In this document: positions 1-8,300 of the stretch, piece after piece
Layout: each line of letters starts with the position of its first letter
How positions within the stretch are numbered: position 1 is the stretch's first letter
Origin: Helicobacteraceae bacterium
GTDB taxonomy: Bacteria; Campylobacterota; Campylobacteria; Campylobacterales; Sulfurimonadaceae
Length of the DNA: 43,394 nucleotides
NCBI GenBank assembly: GCA_015493495.1
Contig: WGDB01000108.1
Coordinates: 1-43,394, forward strand
Direction of reading: 5' to 3'
Translations under genes and position numbers: made by a program
The notes under the pieces: model-generated
Seen by the model: only the letters and a program-made list of their open reading frames with translations
Told to the model about the DNA's origin: nothing
The model's database searches: none

Positions 1-27
1 CTCTATGGTTAGATGACTATATGACAT
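1..27 (-). CDS. IS30-family transposase, N-terminal nine residues only
   Basis: Only the first nine codons (MSYSHLTIE) lie inside the window; the gene runs off the left edge. The ATG sits five bases after AAGGAG on the minus strand, a strong ribosome binding site. IS30 transposases commonly begin M(S)Y-x-HLT-x-EER and continue into a helix-turn-helix; the SHLTIE fragment fits that pattern. The family call rests on this short motif plus the abrupt truncation of the neighbouring mcrB, so it is good but not decisive. The gene points away from mcrB. Confidence 0.6.
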
Positions 28-135
28 TTCTACTCCTTATCTTTGGTCGGATTTTGAAATAGAAGTCTATCATCTAGCCTATTTAATCCCCTTAACCACA
101 ATCTCTGATTCCTTAATTTTCAAAAATTGCACTTC
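1..135 (-). mobile_element. End of an IS30-family insertion sequence (continues left of the window)
   Basis: On the minus strand a ribosome binding site (AAGGAG) and an ATG at 27 open a frame reading MSYSHLTIE, the typical N-terminus of IS30-family transposases. The roughly 100 bases upstream of that ATG are non-coding and should hold the terminal inverted repeat of the element. mcrB homology on the plus strand starts abruptly near 135-150, so the outer end is placed near 135. The exact end, the target duplication and the other terminus cannot be seen. Confidence 0.6.
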
Positions 136-819
136 GGATTTAAATTCGGGACATTAATAGAACCAAATAAGCGATTTGGCTCGGATGAAGCAACAACAAT
201 TACATTAACCTACAGTAAAGATTCATTTACTGTACCAAACAACTTATATCTTGTTGGTACGATGAATACAGCTGACAGATCAATAGCCTTATTAGATACT
301 GCATTGCGCCGTCGTTTTGAGTTCATTGAAATGATGCCACAAACTACATTAGAGGGAATAAGCAGTAATGTAGAGAAAAGTGGTGTGAATTTACAAGAAA
401 TTTTAAGAGTGATCAATGAGCGTATAGAATATCTATATGATAGAGATCATATGATAGGCCATGCCTATTTTATGGGTATCAATACTATGCAAGACCTTTC
501 AAGTGTGATGAGTAATAAGATTATCCCTTTATTACAAGAGTACTTTTATGACGATTGGGAAAAAATTCAAATAGTATTGGGTGACCATTATAAACAGTTA
601 GGCTTGACCAAGGAACCAACTAGCTATATTAATGGAGCTAATAAGTATCGTTTTATCCAAAGCCAAAAGAAACTAGAGAAGGACGTTCTTGGGTTTAGTC
701 ATGAAGAAATTGAAGATGAGCAGATAGGCTATAAAGTCAACGATCGATTCTTAGTAGATTGTTACAAAAAAATATATTCTAAAATTGAAGTGCTAAATGA
801 ACAAGCAAATAACGCTTAG
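127..819 (+). pseudogene. mcrB: mcrB, 5'-truncated McrB GTPase of a type IV restriction system
   Basis: McrB is the AAA+ GTPase that drives DNA translocation in the McrBC type IV restriction system, which cuts methylated DNA. What remains is the C-terminal part of the motor: [12 protein letters not shown], then [10 protein letters not shown] (sensor 1) and the LRRRF arginine-finger region, then the C-terminal helical domain. The N-terminal DNA-recognition domain, Walker A and Walker B are absent. The frame is open only from a stop at 106-108; a TTG at 127 is the first possible start and has no good ribosome binding site. Bases 1-135 look like an insertion sequence end, so the break is probably an IS insertion. 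The stop overlaps the mcrC start by 23 bases. A protein of at most 230 aa without a P-loop cannot hydrolyse GTP. Confidence 0.85.
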
Positions 820-2077
820 CGAATATAGTTATGTCTTTGTTGGTACAAAAGACTTTGACAATCATAAAGCAGTAGACAAAAAGACATTTGAAGAGTTAGA
901 GTCTTTTGTGCTTCAAAACAGTGATACCGTTCAATACCTGAAGCTTGGGCAAAATAAACAGCATAAGTTTCTGCAAGCTCAAAATTATGTAGGTGTTATA
1001 CAGACTAAAAGTGGTGTGACGATCGAGATATTGCCAAAGATAGCAAAAGTACATGATGATGAAGAGACAAAGACAATGCTCATCAAAATGCTCAAAACAC
1101 TTAAAAAGTCTCCATTTAAAAACTTTAACATGGCGAACTTGAAATCAACAAACATGCCTTTGTTAGAAATCTTTATTACAATGTTCTTAACAGAGTTAGA
1201 AGTCCTTATCAAGAAAGGAATAAAGTCTGACTATGTCAATCAAGAAGAGAACCTTCGGTATTTAAAAGGAAAGTTACAGTTCAATAAGCATATAAAACAT
1301 AATCACATTCATAAAGAGCGTTTCTATGTCGAGTTTCAAGAATTTACTACTGATCGTGTTGAAAATAGTCTTATCAAAACTACATTAGAGTATTTGTATA
1401 AAGCTTCCAAATCAAATAGTAACCACAAGCGTATTAGAGAGTTTATGTTTGTGTTTGATGAACTTAAAGTGTCTCATAGAATAAAAGATGACTTTTCAAA
1501 AGTTAAGTTGAATCGACAGATGAAAGACTATGAATTGATCCTTCAGTGGGCAAAAATATTTTTACTCTCAAACAGTTTCTCACCGTATACGGGAAAGGAA
1601 GTAGCCTTCGCGTTGTTGTTTGATATGAATGTTCTATTTGAATCATATGTGGGGCACATTTTTAAAAAAGAAGGTTTCAACATCTCTTTGCAAGATCGTG
1701 AGCATCATCTCGCTTATCTCAATAGTGAAGGTAAATTCCAATTAAAACCAGATATTGTTATTCGACATAACGATGAAGTTATTATCGCGGATACAAAATG
1801 GAAGTTACTAAGTGATGACAAGACACATCAAGGTGTGAGTCAATCTGATATGTATCAACTGTTTGCATATGGACAAAAGTATAAAGAACCTCAATGTAAA
1901 GAGATGTTTCTAATTTATCCTAAAAGAGATGATCACTTAATACAACATCACTATTATTATGAACAAGACACAGACAGCCTACGATTGAAAGTACTATTCT
2001 TTGACCTTATGGAAGATGACCATGTAGAATTTATGAATTATTTTCAATCAAAAAAACTAGTATATATAAATGACTAA
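797..2077 (+). CDS. mcrC: McrC, nuclease subunit of the McrBC restriction system
   Basis: McrC is the endonuclease and GTPase-stimulating partner of McrB. The 426-aa product is full length for the family. It carries the McrC C-terminal PD-(D/E)xK nuclease: Asp319 in LKPDIVI, then Asp332 and Lys334 in ADTKWK, followed by the conserved [10 protein letters not shown] helix (349-358). The N-terminal part binds the McrB hexamer in characterised homologues. The start codon lies inside mcrB, the usual arrangement for translational coupling. Because mcrB has lost its P-loop, this McrC is probably non-functional unless another McrB-like motor exists elsewhere. No frameshift is seen. Confidence 0.9.
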   Translation: MNKQITLSEYSYVFVGTKDFDNHKAVDKKTFEELESFVLQNSDTVQYLKLGQNKQHKFLQAQNYVGVIQTKSGVTIEILPKIAKVHDDEETKTMLIKMLKTLKKSPFKNFNMANLKSTNMPLLEIFITMFLTELEVLIKKGIKSDYVNQEENLRYLKGKLQFNKHIKHNHIHKERFYVEFQEFTTDRVENSLIKTTLEYLYKASKSNSNHKRIREFMFVFDELKVSHRIKDDFSKVKLNRQMKDYELILQWAKIFLLSNSFSPYTGKEVAFALLFDMNVLFESYVGHIFKKEGFNISLQDREHHLAYLNSEGKFQLKPDIVIRHNDEVIIADTKWKLLSDDKTHQGVSQSDMYQLFAYGQKYKEPQCKEMFLIYPKRDDHLIQHHYYYEQDTDSLRLKVLFFDLMEDDHVEFMNYFQSKKLVYIND

Positions 2078-2095
2078 AAGATACGAGGTATATAG

Positions 2096-2761
2096 ATGAA
2101 CAACATCTATCAACTCATTAAAGAGTACCGCTCTCAAAAAGATGATAAAGAGAAAAAACTTTTTTTGATGGCACTTGACCACAGCACGCGGACTTCTCTT
2201 AAAAAGTTTGTTATGTATCAAGATGACCAGAGCCGTTTTGACACCATCTATGAAGGGTGGATCTCTACTGTTAAAGAGGAGATGGTGCTTTTAGAGGCTT
2301 ACAGTTTTGCCTTAGAGGTGAGTGACTACCTTAATGGCTACTGTGTGGACAAAAAGGTTAAAAAAGCGTTTGATGATCAGCAAAAAGAGATGATAAAACT
2401 GCTTCTGAAAAATAGACAGTTCCATAGCGTGGCGCAACTGTTAAAAGTGCGTATGGAAGATGAAAGTTTTAAAGAGAGAAAGCTACAGGAACTCCAGCAG
2501 GTGGTCATAACGTTTTTAAAAAAGAGCGGTGTTAAAGTCCCAGATAAGTTTGCAGACCAACTGTTTATGTGGATAGAGAGCAGACGTTTTCCTCCTTATA
2601 TGTTGGCAGGTTATGGGGATGAACTTCACATGAACCTTTATGAAGAGCAACTTGACAAAAATGCCCTCGCCGTTAAAATCGTAAAAGCACTCCAACGCAC
2701 ACCGAGAAATACTCGTAAAGTCATCTTAGAGCTTATAAAATATAGAGATATCGTGAGTTAA
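2096..2761 (+). CDS. Hypothetical cytoplasmic protein, 221 aa
   Basis: I do not recognise this family. The product is soluble, strongly charged and predicted mostly helical, with no signal peptide or membrane segment. It has many Lys/Glu-rich heptad-like stretches (for example around residues 60-130) and a basic C-terminal segment (KIVKALQRTPRNTRKVI). A GAGG ribosome binding site lies before the ATG, 18 bases after mcrC stops. It is followed at 37 bases by an HD-domain gene on the same strand. It may be cotranscribed with that gene or with mcrC; the sequence does not say which. No catalytic motif is visible. Confidence 0.75.
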   Translation: MNNIYQLIKEYRSQKDDKEKKLFLMALDHSTRTSLKKFVMYQDDQSRFDTIYEGWISTVKEEMVLLEAYSFALEVSDYLNGYCVDKKVKKAFDDQQKEMIKLLLKNRQFHSVAQLLKVRMEDESFKERKLQELQQVVITFLKKSGVKVPDKFADQLFMWIESRRFPPYMLAGYGDELHMNLYEEQLDKNALAVKIVKALQRTPRNTRKVILELIKYRDIVS

Positions 2762-2798
2762 CATGGCGTATAGATGTACAACCGTTAGGAAAGGATAG

Positions 2799-3329
2799 AT
2801 GATACCAACTCAAGATATATTACTTCAAACCTTTATAAAAGAACACCGAGACCACGGTTTTGACTTGGAACTCTTGAAAACAGTCTCTGAACAGTTTGAC
2901 TTGGAGTTAGATGGAGACCATGGTGTGTACCATTGGCATCGTGTTTATAAAAACACTTTAATACTTGCTAAACACTACAACATAGCGTCTCAGGTCTTTA
3001 TGCTCTTTGCTCTGTTTCATGACTCACGTCGGGCGAATGAGGGGATAGACCCTATGCATGGAAAACGTGGTGCCAAATATGCACGCAGTTTACAAAAGTC
3101 CAACAAGATCTTAAATGCACTGAGTACTTCTGACTTTTCTCTTTTGGAATATGCGTGTTCTAGTCATACGAAGATAGACAGAGAGAACCCACTTGTAGAT
3201 GAACGTATCGCTCAAATATGTTGGGATGCTGATCGTTTGGATATCGGTAGGGTAGGGTTTGTTGTTGATCCTACTTATTTGAGCACTGGCTACGCTAAAG
3301 AGGTTTGTATGATGAGGAAGAAAATATGA
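2799..3329 (+). CDS. HD-domain phosphohydrolase-like protein
   Basis: The 176-aa protein carries the metal-binding pattern of HD-superfamily hydrolases: His45 and His47 (YHWHRV), the His74-Asp75 doublet (LFHDSRR), His123 (SSHTK) and Asp143 (CWDADRLD). These would bind one or two divalent metals and hydrolyse a phosphoester; the substrate cannot be predicted. The ATG follows an AAAGGA site. The C-terminus overlaps the next gene by ATGA, so the two are probably translationally coupled. The WDADRLD-x-GRVG motif resembles small stand-alone HD proteins sometimes annotated as hydrolases of unknown specificity. Confidence 0.8.
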   Translation: MIPTQDILLQTFIKEHRDHGFDLELLKTVSEQFDLELDGDHGVYHWHRVYKNTLILAKHYNIASQVFMLFALFHDSRRANEGIDPMHGKRGAKYARSLQKSNKILNALSTSDFSLLEYACSSHTKIDRENPLVDERIAQICWDADRLDIGRVGFVVDPTYLSTGYAKEVCMMRKKI

Positions 3330-4021
3330 TAGAAACAATGGAACAGATACTTCACTCCCAAGAGATCAGGAGTGAGGAGCAATTAATGATGGTACTCAAA
3401 AACGAGGGATTTATGAGCATATCAAAGCTTCCTGTCTCACTTGTCTCTCACCAATCTAAGTTAAAGTATGAAGCAGATGAAAACATCACACTTTTTGGTG
3501 AAGCAGGTGAGTCCAAAGAGGTGTACACACTAAGTGAACTTCAAAAGTACTCTCATGTAGAAGCAAAGCTCTTTCAAACGTTAGATTTGGCTTTAGTAGA
3601 GACACTTTCTGGGTTTGAACAGTTACACTTTAAAAGCAAACGTGTTAACGACTACTGGAAACGTCTTGTAAATATAGAAGGTCTTAGTAGTATGCTCTAC
3701 TTTAGAATGTTAGAGCCGTTAGAGTGTCTCACTAAGCAGATAGATAAAGAGTTACAGAGCAGTGCTCAAGGGCAATGGCATGTTGAACAGTCCCTTCGTG
3801 ATGATATGCGTAGTAAAAAAGAGAACCCTGAGTTGAGAGCGATACCTTACAGTGTACTTTTTTGTGTTGATACGCAAGAGGTCGAACATATAGAAGGGTT
3901 GCTTCAGCACTATTTTGGAAGCCAATACCTTGTGGTGTGTCATCTAAATCAAACACTTCTTTATGCCTACAGTAAGAGTTTAGATGCTATTTCATTGCGA
4001 GAGTTTTACAAAAAGCGGTAG
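3326..4021 (+). CDS. Hypothetical protein coupled to the HD hydrolase
   Basis: No family is recognised. I choose the ATG at 3326 because it overlaps the stop of the HD gene (ATGA) and has GAGGAAG seven to ten bases upstream; an upstream ATG at 3305 would lengthen the overlap without a better site. The product (231 aa) is soluble, acidic in the first half and helical, with no signal peptide. The close coupling suggests that the protein works with, or in the same process as, the HD hydrolase. A structured repeat begins about 60 bases after the stop and may end the transcript. Confidence 0.7.
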   Translation: MIETMEQILHSQEIRSEEQLMMVLKNEGFMSISKLPVSLVSHQSKLKYEADENITLFGEAGESKEVYTLSELQKYSHVEAKLFQTLDLALVETLSGFEQLHFKSKRVNDYWKRLVNIEGLSSMLYFRMLEPLECLTKQIDKELQSSAQGQWHVEQSLRDDMRSKKENPELRAIPYSVLFCVDTQEVEHIEGLLQHYFGSQYLVVCHLNQTLLYAYSKSLDAISLREFYKKR

Positions 4022-4080
4022 ACTGAGGTTGCAAGTCACTCTTATTCATATTTAATAATATGAAAAATTAGATAAGATTA

Positions 4081-4211
4081 TAGGGCACCTCTAAAAGCCC
4101 TAGCCATCCTCAGCGCTAGAAAGGAGTTCACAATCAAGGCGATCTTTTGCAGTCCTAGCCATAGCTAAGGCAAGAAAGGGCAACGCTGAGTGTGGGCTCC
4201 TCTTATTATAG
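4081..4211. repeat. Structured repeat, possible MITE or IS remnant
   Basis: The segment holds an imperfect inverted pair: AGCCCTAGCCATCCTCAGCG near 4097-4116 and, facing it, CAACGCTGAGTGTGGGCT near 4181-4198. It also has two copies of CCTAGCCAT (near 4099 and 4155), the second inside a near-palindrome ending GCTAAGG. The left edge has GGGCACCTCT, which resembles termini of some insertion sequences. There is no transposase. It could be a miniature element, an IS scar or simply a long hairpin that ends the upstream operon. Confidence 0.35.
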
Positions 4212-4347
4212 AAAAGAGGAGACGTCTGATGCTTTTTGGGACAAAGGTGTGTTTTACTATATTGTTCAAATCGTTTTAGGAACGATGGGTTTTATAGTGT
4301 TTTTCATATCTGCATTAAATCTTTTAGGAAGTCGTTCCAAACATTAG
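4192..4347 (+). CDS. Possible small single-pass membrane protein, 51 aa
   Basis: A GTG-initiated frame encodes a hydrophilic head (MGSSYYRKEETSDAFWDKG) followed by one strong membrane helix at about residues 20-44 and a short basic tail (SRSKH). The composition is that of a real membrane peptide, not of chance translation. The start is uncertain: the GTG has only a weak AAGGG-like site 12 or more bases upstream and lies inside the structured repeat, so the gene could instead be the tail of a larger one. A stem (GATCAAC/GTTGATC) follows near 4360-4395. Confidence 0.4.
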   Translation: MGSSYYRKEETSDAFWDKGVFYYIVQIVLGTMGFIVFFISALNLLGSRSKH

Positions 4348-4395
4348 AGATGCTCTTAGATCAACTGACATACACCAAGGTGGTTTTGTTGATCG

Positions 4396-4803
4396 TTAGA
4401 TATACATCAGTTGAGAGAGTGCGATAATGATGATGACTAAGGCAAATGGGAAGAGGTGGCTTTTAAAGAGCCATGGGTTAATCTTGAAGAACTTCTGGTT
4501 AAAACCTCTAATACCAAGCCATAAACCAAAAAAAGCTTTGATACTCAGCATGATCTGAAAACTGCTGAGTCCATCGGGCCCGATCTCTCCAAAGACCTGT
4601 GTAAACATATAGATACCCGTAGCAACGGCAATAAGCAGGGCATTGGGAACGATCTTGCGGACATGCATCATGATGGCTTCTCTGGCTTTGGTCGCTTCAT
4701 CAGGGCTAAGAGTCTGTTTCATTTTAGACATAAAGAGGTTGTCGGTGAAGAGAAAACCGCCATAGGTAAAGACAGCAAAAAGGTGGATGAGTTTAATGAT
4801 CAT
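4396..4803 (-). CDS. Four-helix membrane protein, CopD/HemJ-like
   Basis: The 135-aa product is almost entirely membrane: helices at about residues 2-24, 50-70, 83-100 and 115-134. An early His in LIHLFAVFTYGGFLF, a Gly-rich TGIYMF segment and a Lys in LSIKAFFGLW resemble the small CopD/HemJ-like superfamily, in which conserved His residues can bind copper or haem. The specific role is not recognised. It is divergent from the two-gene unit starting at 4939, separated by about 135 bases. A one-gene transcript seems likely, since the next gene on its strand lies far away. Confidence 0.75.
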   Translation of the reverse strand: MIIKLIHLFAVFTYGGFLFTDNLFMSKMKQTLSPDEATKAREAIMMHVRKIVPNALLIAVATGIYMFTQVFGEIGPDGLSSFQIMLSIKAFFGLWLGIRGFNQKFFKINPWLFKSHLFPFALVIIIIALSQLMYI

Positions 4804-4894
4804 AAAAGTGATGGGAGGTCCTTATATATTTTCGACATTATATCCACAGAAGTTACTACTAAAAATTGATTTTTCTCAACTCCTAAAGATATCT

Positions 4895-4903
4895 TGATAT
4901 AAT
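4895..4903 (+). promoter_or_regulatory. Extended -10 promoter for the Calx-beta/OmpA pair
   Basis: TGATATAAT is an extended -10 box. Transcription would begin near 4910, which falls after the TTG at 4906 and so supports the ATG at 4939 as the start of the first gene. No clear -35 hexamer is visible, which is normal for sigma-70 promoters in this phylum. Confidence 0.55.
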
Positions 4904-4938
4904 AATTGTCATACAATAAATCATCATACTGGGTCACA

Positions 4939-5376
4939 ATGAAACATACTACTATAGGTCTTGTCTCCGTTTTAATTTTGGGTTGGGGTATCTACTTCTT
5001 GATCTCCAGTAACTCTACTGCTTCTGACCTACAACAAATGGGTATTAAAACCATGGTTGTTGGCCTCTCTGGTGACCTTCAAAAGGCTATGCCGCTTATA
5101 CAAGAGGCCGGTTATGATATTAATGCGATCTCCGTCAAGACCTCTATCCCGCCTATGATGATCGCAAGCTTTGTTATGATCAAAAAGGTTCCTTTCAAAA
5201 AGCAAGACGCTATTTTGACGGCTCTTGAGGACAACGCTATAGGCAAGATGGCTTTAGAGAGTTTGATGCAGGCTTTTAAACTTGACGAAAGTATAGAGAT
5301 CAAAAACATGGATCTTAAAGGGATCAACCTTTATCTGACAGTTCCTCCGGCAGTACAGGTGGTATATAAAAAATGA
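4939..5376 (+). CDS. Membrane-anchored protein paired with the OmpA-type giant
   Basis: I start at the ATG of MKHTTIGLV instead of a TTG 33 bases upstream that lies at the predicted transcription start. The 145-aa product has one N-terminal membrane segment (about residues 5-24, signal anchor or uncleaved signal) and then a soluble periplasmic domain with a GLSGDLQKA and an AISVKTSIPP segment. No family is recognised. Its stop overlaps the start of the next gene (ATGA), so the two are coupled. It could help assemble or anchor the Calx-beta/OmpA protein, but that is inference from gene order only. Confidence 0.7.
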   Translation: MKHTTIGLVSVLILGWGIYFLISSNSTASDLQQMGIKTMVVGLSGDLQKAMPLIQEAGYDINAISVKTSIPPMMIASFVMIKKVPFKKQDAILTALEDNAIGKMALESLMQAFKLDESIEIKNMDLKGINLYLTVPPAVQVVYKK

Positions 5377-8300
5377 AAAAATATTTAAATCTTTATAAAA
5401 GTAAGTTTTGCAGTCTTTTGTGGTTGTTACTTGGCTTTGAAGCGCTTGTAGTCATCTACTTACTGTCACCTGCACCGATAGACCCACTTGTTGTCTTAGA
5501 GCCTGACTTTGCTTCCATTAAGGGTGATAACATCTTGTATGAAGAGGGCAAACCTGCTCGTTATACGGTTGCTGTAAGTAAAAACCTTGACAAAGAGTTG
5601 CATGTAACACTTGCTTATGGCGGAGGCGCTGTTCGTGGTGTGGATTATAAGGCACCAAGTGTTGTAGTGATCAAAAAAGGAGACATGAACACGACCTTTG
5701 AGATTACTTCGTTTGATGATAATGAACGTGAAGGTGAAGAGCTGTTCAGTGTTAAGATCAGTAAGATCGAGGGTACAAACTTTATGGAGCCGTTGCGTCC
5801 TCAAGATCTTGGTGGTGTTGTCTATACCAAGCTTTTAGATGAACCTAAACATGGACGTAAGGTACATAAGCCAGATTTTCTTTCTATATCGTGTGTAAAA
5901 ACACTGCGTGAAGACAATGCAACAGCACTCTGTCATATAAAGTCAACACAGACAAGTTATGAAGATCTTAATGTCAGTCTACAGTATGGCGGTAGCGCTA
6001 CATTAGGTGAAGATTATGATGCTCCAAGCAGTGTTCTCCTCGCTCAAGGTACAAACGAGGTCGTATTTAAGATATACGCTATTGACGATGCATACAAAGA
6101 AGGTATGGAGAGTATAGAGATCTCAGTAAACTCTGTAGAAGGTGGTGGTTTTGAAGAGAGCACTTTTGATGACAAGCTGGCAACTATAGACCTTAACGAT
6201 GAGGCTACGAGTACGCAAGTAACAACACTGAGTATTAATAACATTGATAAGATCGAAGAGGGTGGTGAAGGCACTTATACCTTAGAACTCTCTCGTGCGC
6301 CTATACACGATTTAACGGTTTATCTAAAGCGTAATGAAGGTGCCAAGAAGTTTGATATTCCTGAAAAAGTGGTCTTTAAAAAGGGCGAACAACAAAAGCA
6401 GTTTAAAGTAGTCAGTGTTGATGACAACATCAAAGAGAAAGATGACTTCATAGAGTTTTCTATTGCAAAAGTACAAAACAGCAGTTTTGAGCGTTTGAGT
6501 TATACCAACAGTGCGCTTAAGACCAAAGTGATAGACGAAGTTGTTCCTGTAGAACCAGACAACAATACAGCATTTATTACCGTGACTACAGAAAGTGCAG
6601 AACGTGTCTTTGATGAAACTTCGGGAGATGTTGTGATCCTGGTGAAGACAACGGCACCTTTAGAACAAGAGACTACCTTTAGGTTAAAACTACAAAAGAT
6701 AAGTTCTCAAGGTCGTGACTACAGGCTGGAAAAAAGTGTTACTATAAAAAAGGGTGAAAATAGTGGGCAGACGTTGTTACATGTAATAGACAACAATGTC
6801 AAACAGAGTGAAGATCGATTTAAGATATTTGTGGACAAACACAGTGATAGTGGCCTTGAAGACCTTCGCAGTAAAAAGCCTTTAGAATTAACTGTTTCTG
6901 ATGATACAAGTGGTGCAATGGGTGCTGAAATATCACTCTCATGTCCAGAGCAACTTTATGAAAACAATAAAACAGTACTTTGTATACTTAGTATGACGCA
7001 GCGATCATTTCAAGATGTTCATGTTACTTTGAATTACATGGGTAGTGCGACGTTTAGCGAAGACTATAATGGACCTAAAACGTTGACTCTTGCCAAAGGC
7101 AAAAAAAGGTTAAACTTTAAGATCACAAGTCGTGATGATGTAGAAAAAGAGGCGACGGAGAGTATTTTACCTACTATTGTCACTGCTACCGAGAACTATT
7201 TTGAGCGCCTTAATGTAGTAGAAAACAGTAAGAGTCTTCGCTTAGTAGATGAAAAGAGACCATCGCAAGTTGTTTACCTTACCTTGAGTGTTCACAAAGA
7301 GGTACAGGAGGGCAGTGCTACTCCAATGACGCTCTCTTTAAGTGTACCTGCTCTCAAAGATGTGACGGTCATGTTACATATGCCTAAGAGCAAAGATTAT
7401 GTTGCTGTTGAACAAGTCATCATACCTAAAGGTGCAAAAGAGATTACTTTTGATGTGACAAGTGTTAATGACAACATAAAAGAGCAACGTTCTTACCTAC
7501 CTGTCTCTATAAAAAAGGTAGAGCAAGAGGGCTTTGAAAAAGTAAGTTTTGATAAACGTACCCATCGTGTACTTATTGTTGATGATGGCAATGTTGAAGA
7601 AGCTGCAACACTGACCTTTAAAGTAGATAACAGTGATATCTATGAAGATGACAAACCTGTGTCAGTTCTGTTGCAACTCTCTCAACCTGCTCAAAAAGAT
7701 ATGAAAATATCTCTGAAAAGTTCAGGAGAGGCGAAACTTGGTGTTGATTATAAAATGCCATCTTCGGTTGTCCTGCAAAAAGGTAAAAAAGAGATCTCAT
7801 TTAAAATACGACCACTTAATGACAACGTCATAGAAAATCCTGAGACATTGAGTATAGTGGTAGGAAAACATCAAGATGGTGGTTTAGAGCGTATTGCTTC
7901 TGATGCGTCAGTCTCTATGATACTTCATGATGATCATAATGCTACACACTCTCCTGCAGCACAAGTGTCACTGAAGGGGCCTTCCAAGGTAGCAGAACCA
8001 AAACGCTCAAAGCCTTACACCCTCTCTTTAAGCCAAAAAGCTGCAGAAGATATGACGGTTTATTTGCGTTATGAGGGTGAAGCAACAGACAAGGACTATC
8101 TGCCGGTTAAAAGTGTGATAATTAAAAAAGGCAGTAAAACAGCCGGTTTTAGTATAGAGACACTTGACAATGATGAAGTACAACCCATACGTCATTTCAG
8201 TGTGTCGATAGAGCGTATAGAAGGTGGTGGTCTTGAAAATGCTCAGGTAGGTAAACGCAGTAGTGTTAAAACTAAAATCACTGACAATGCCGACATTGAT

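Noticed and set aside
4906-4938. TTG start 33 bases upstream of the 4939 gene
   Set aside because: It falls at the predicted transcription start and would make an unneeded hydrophilic extension before the membrane anchor.
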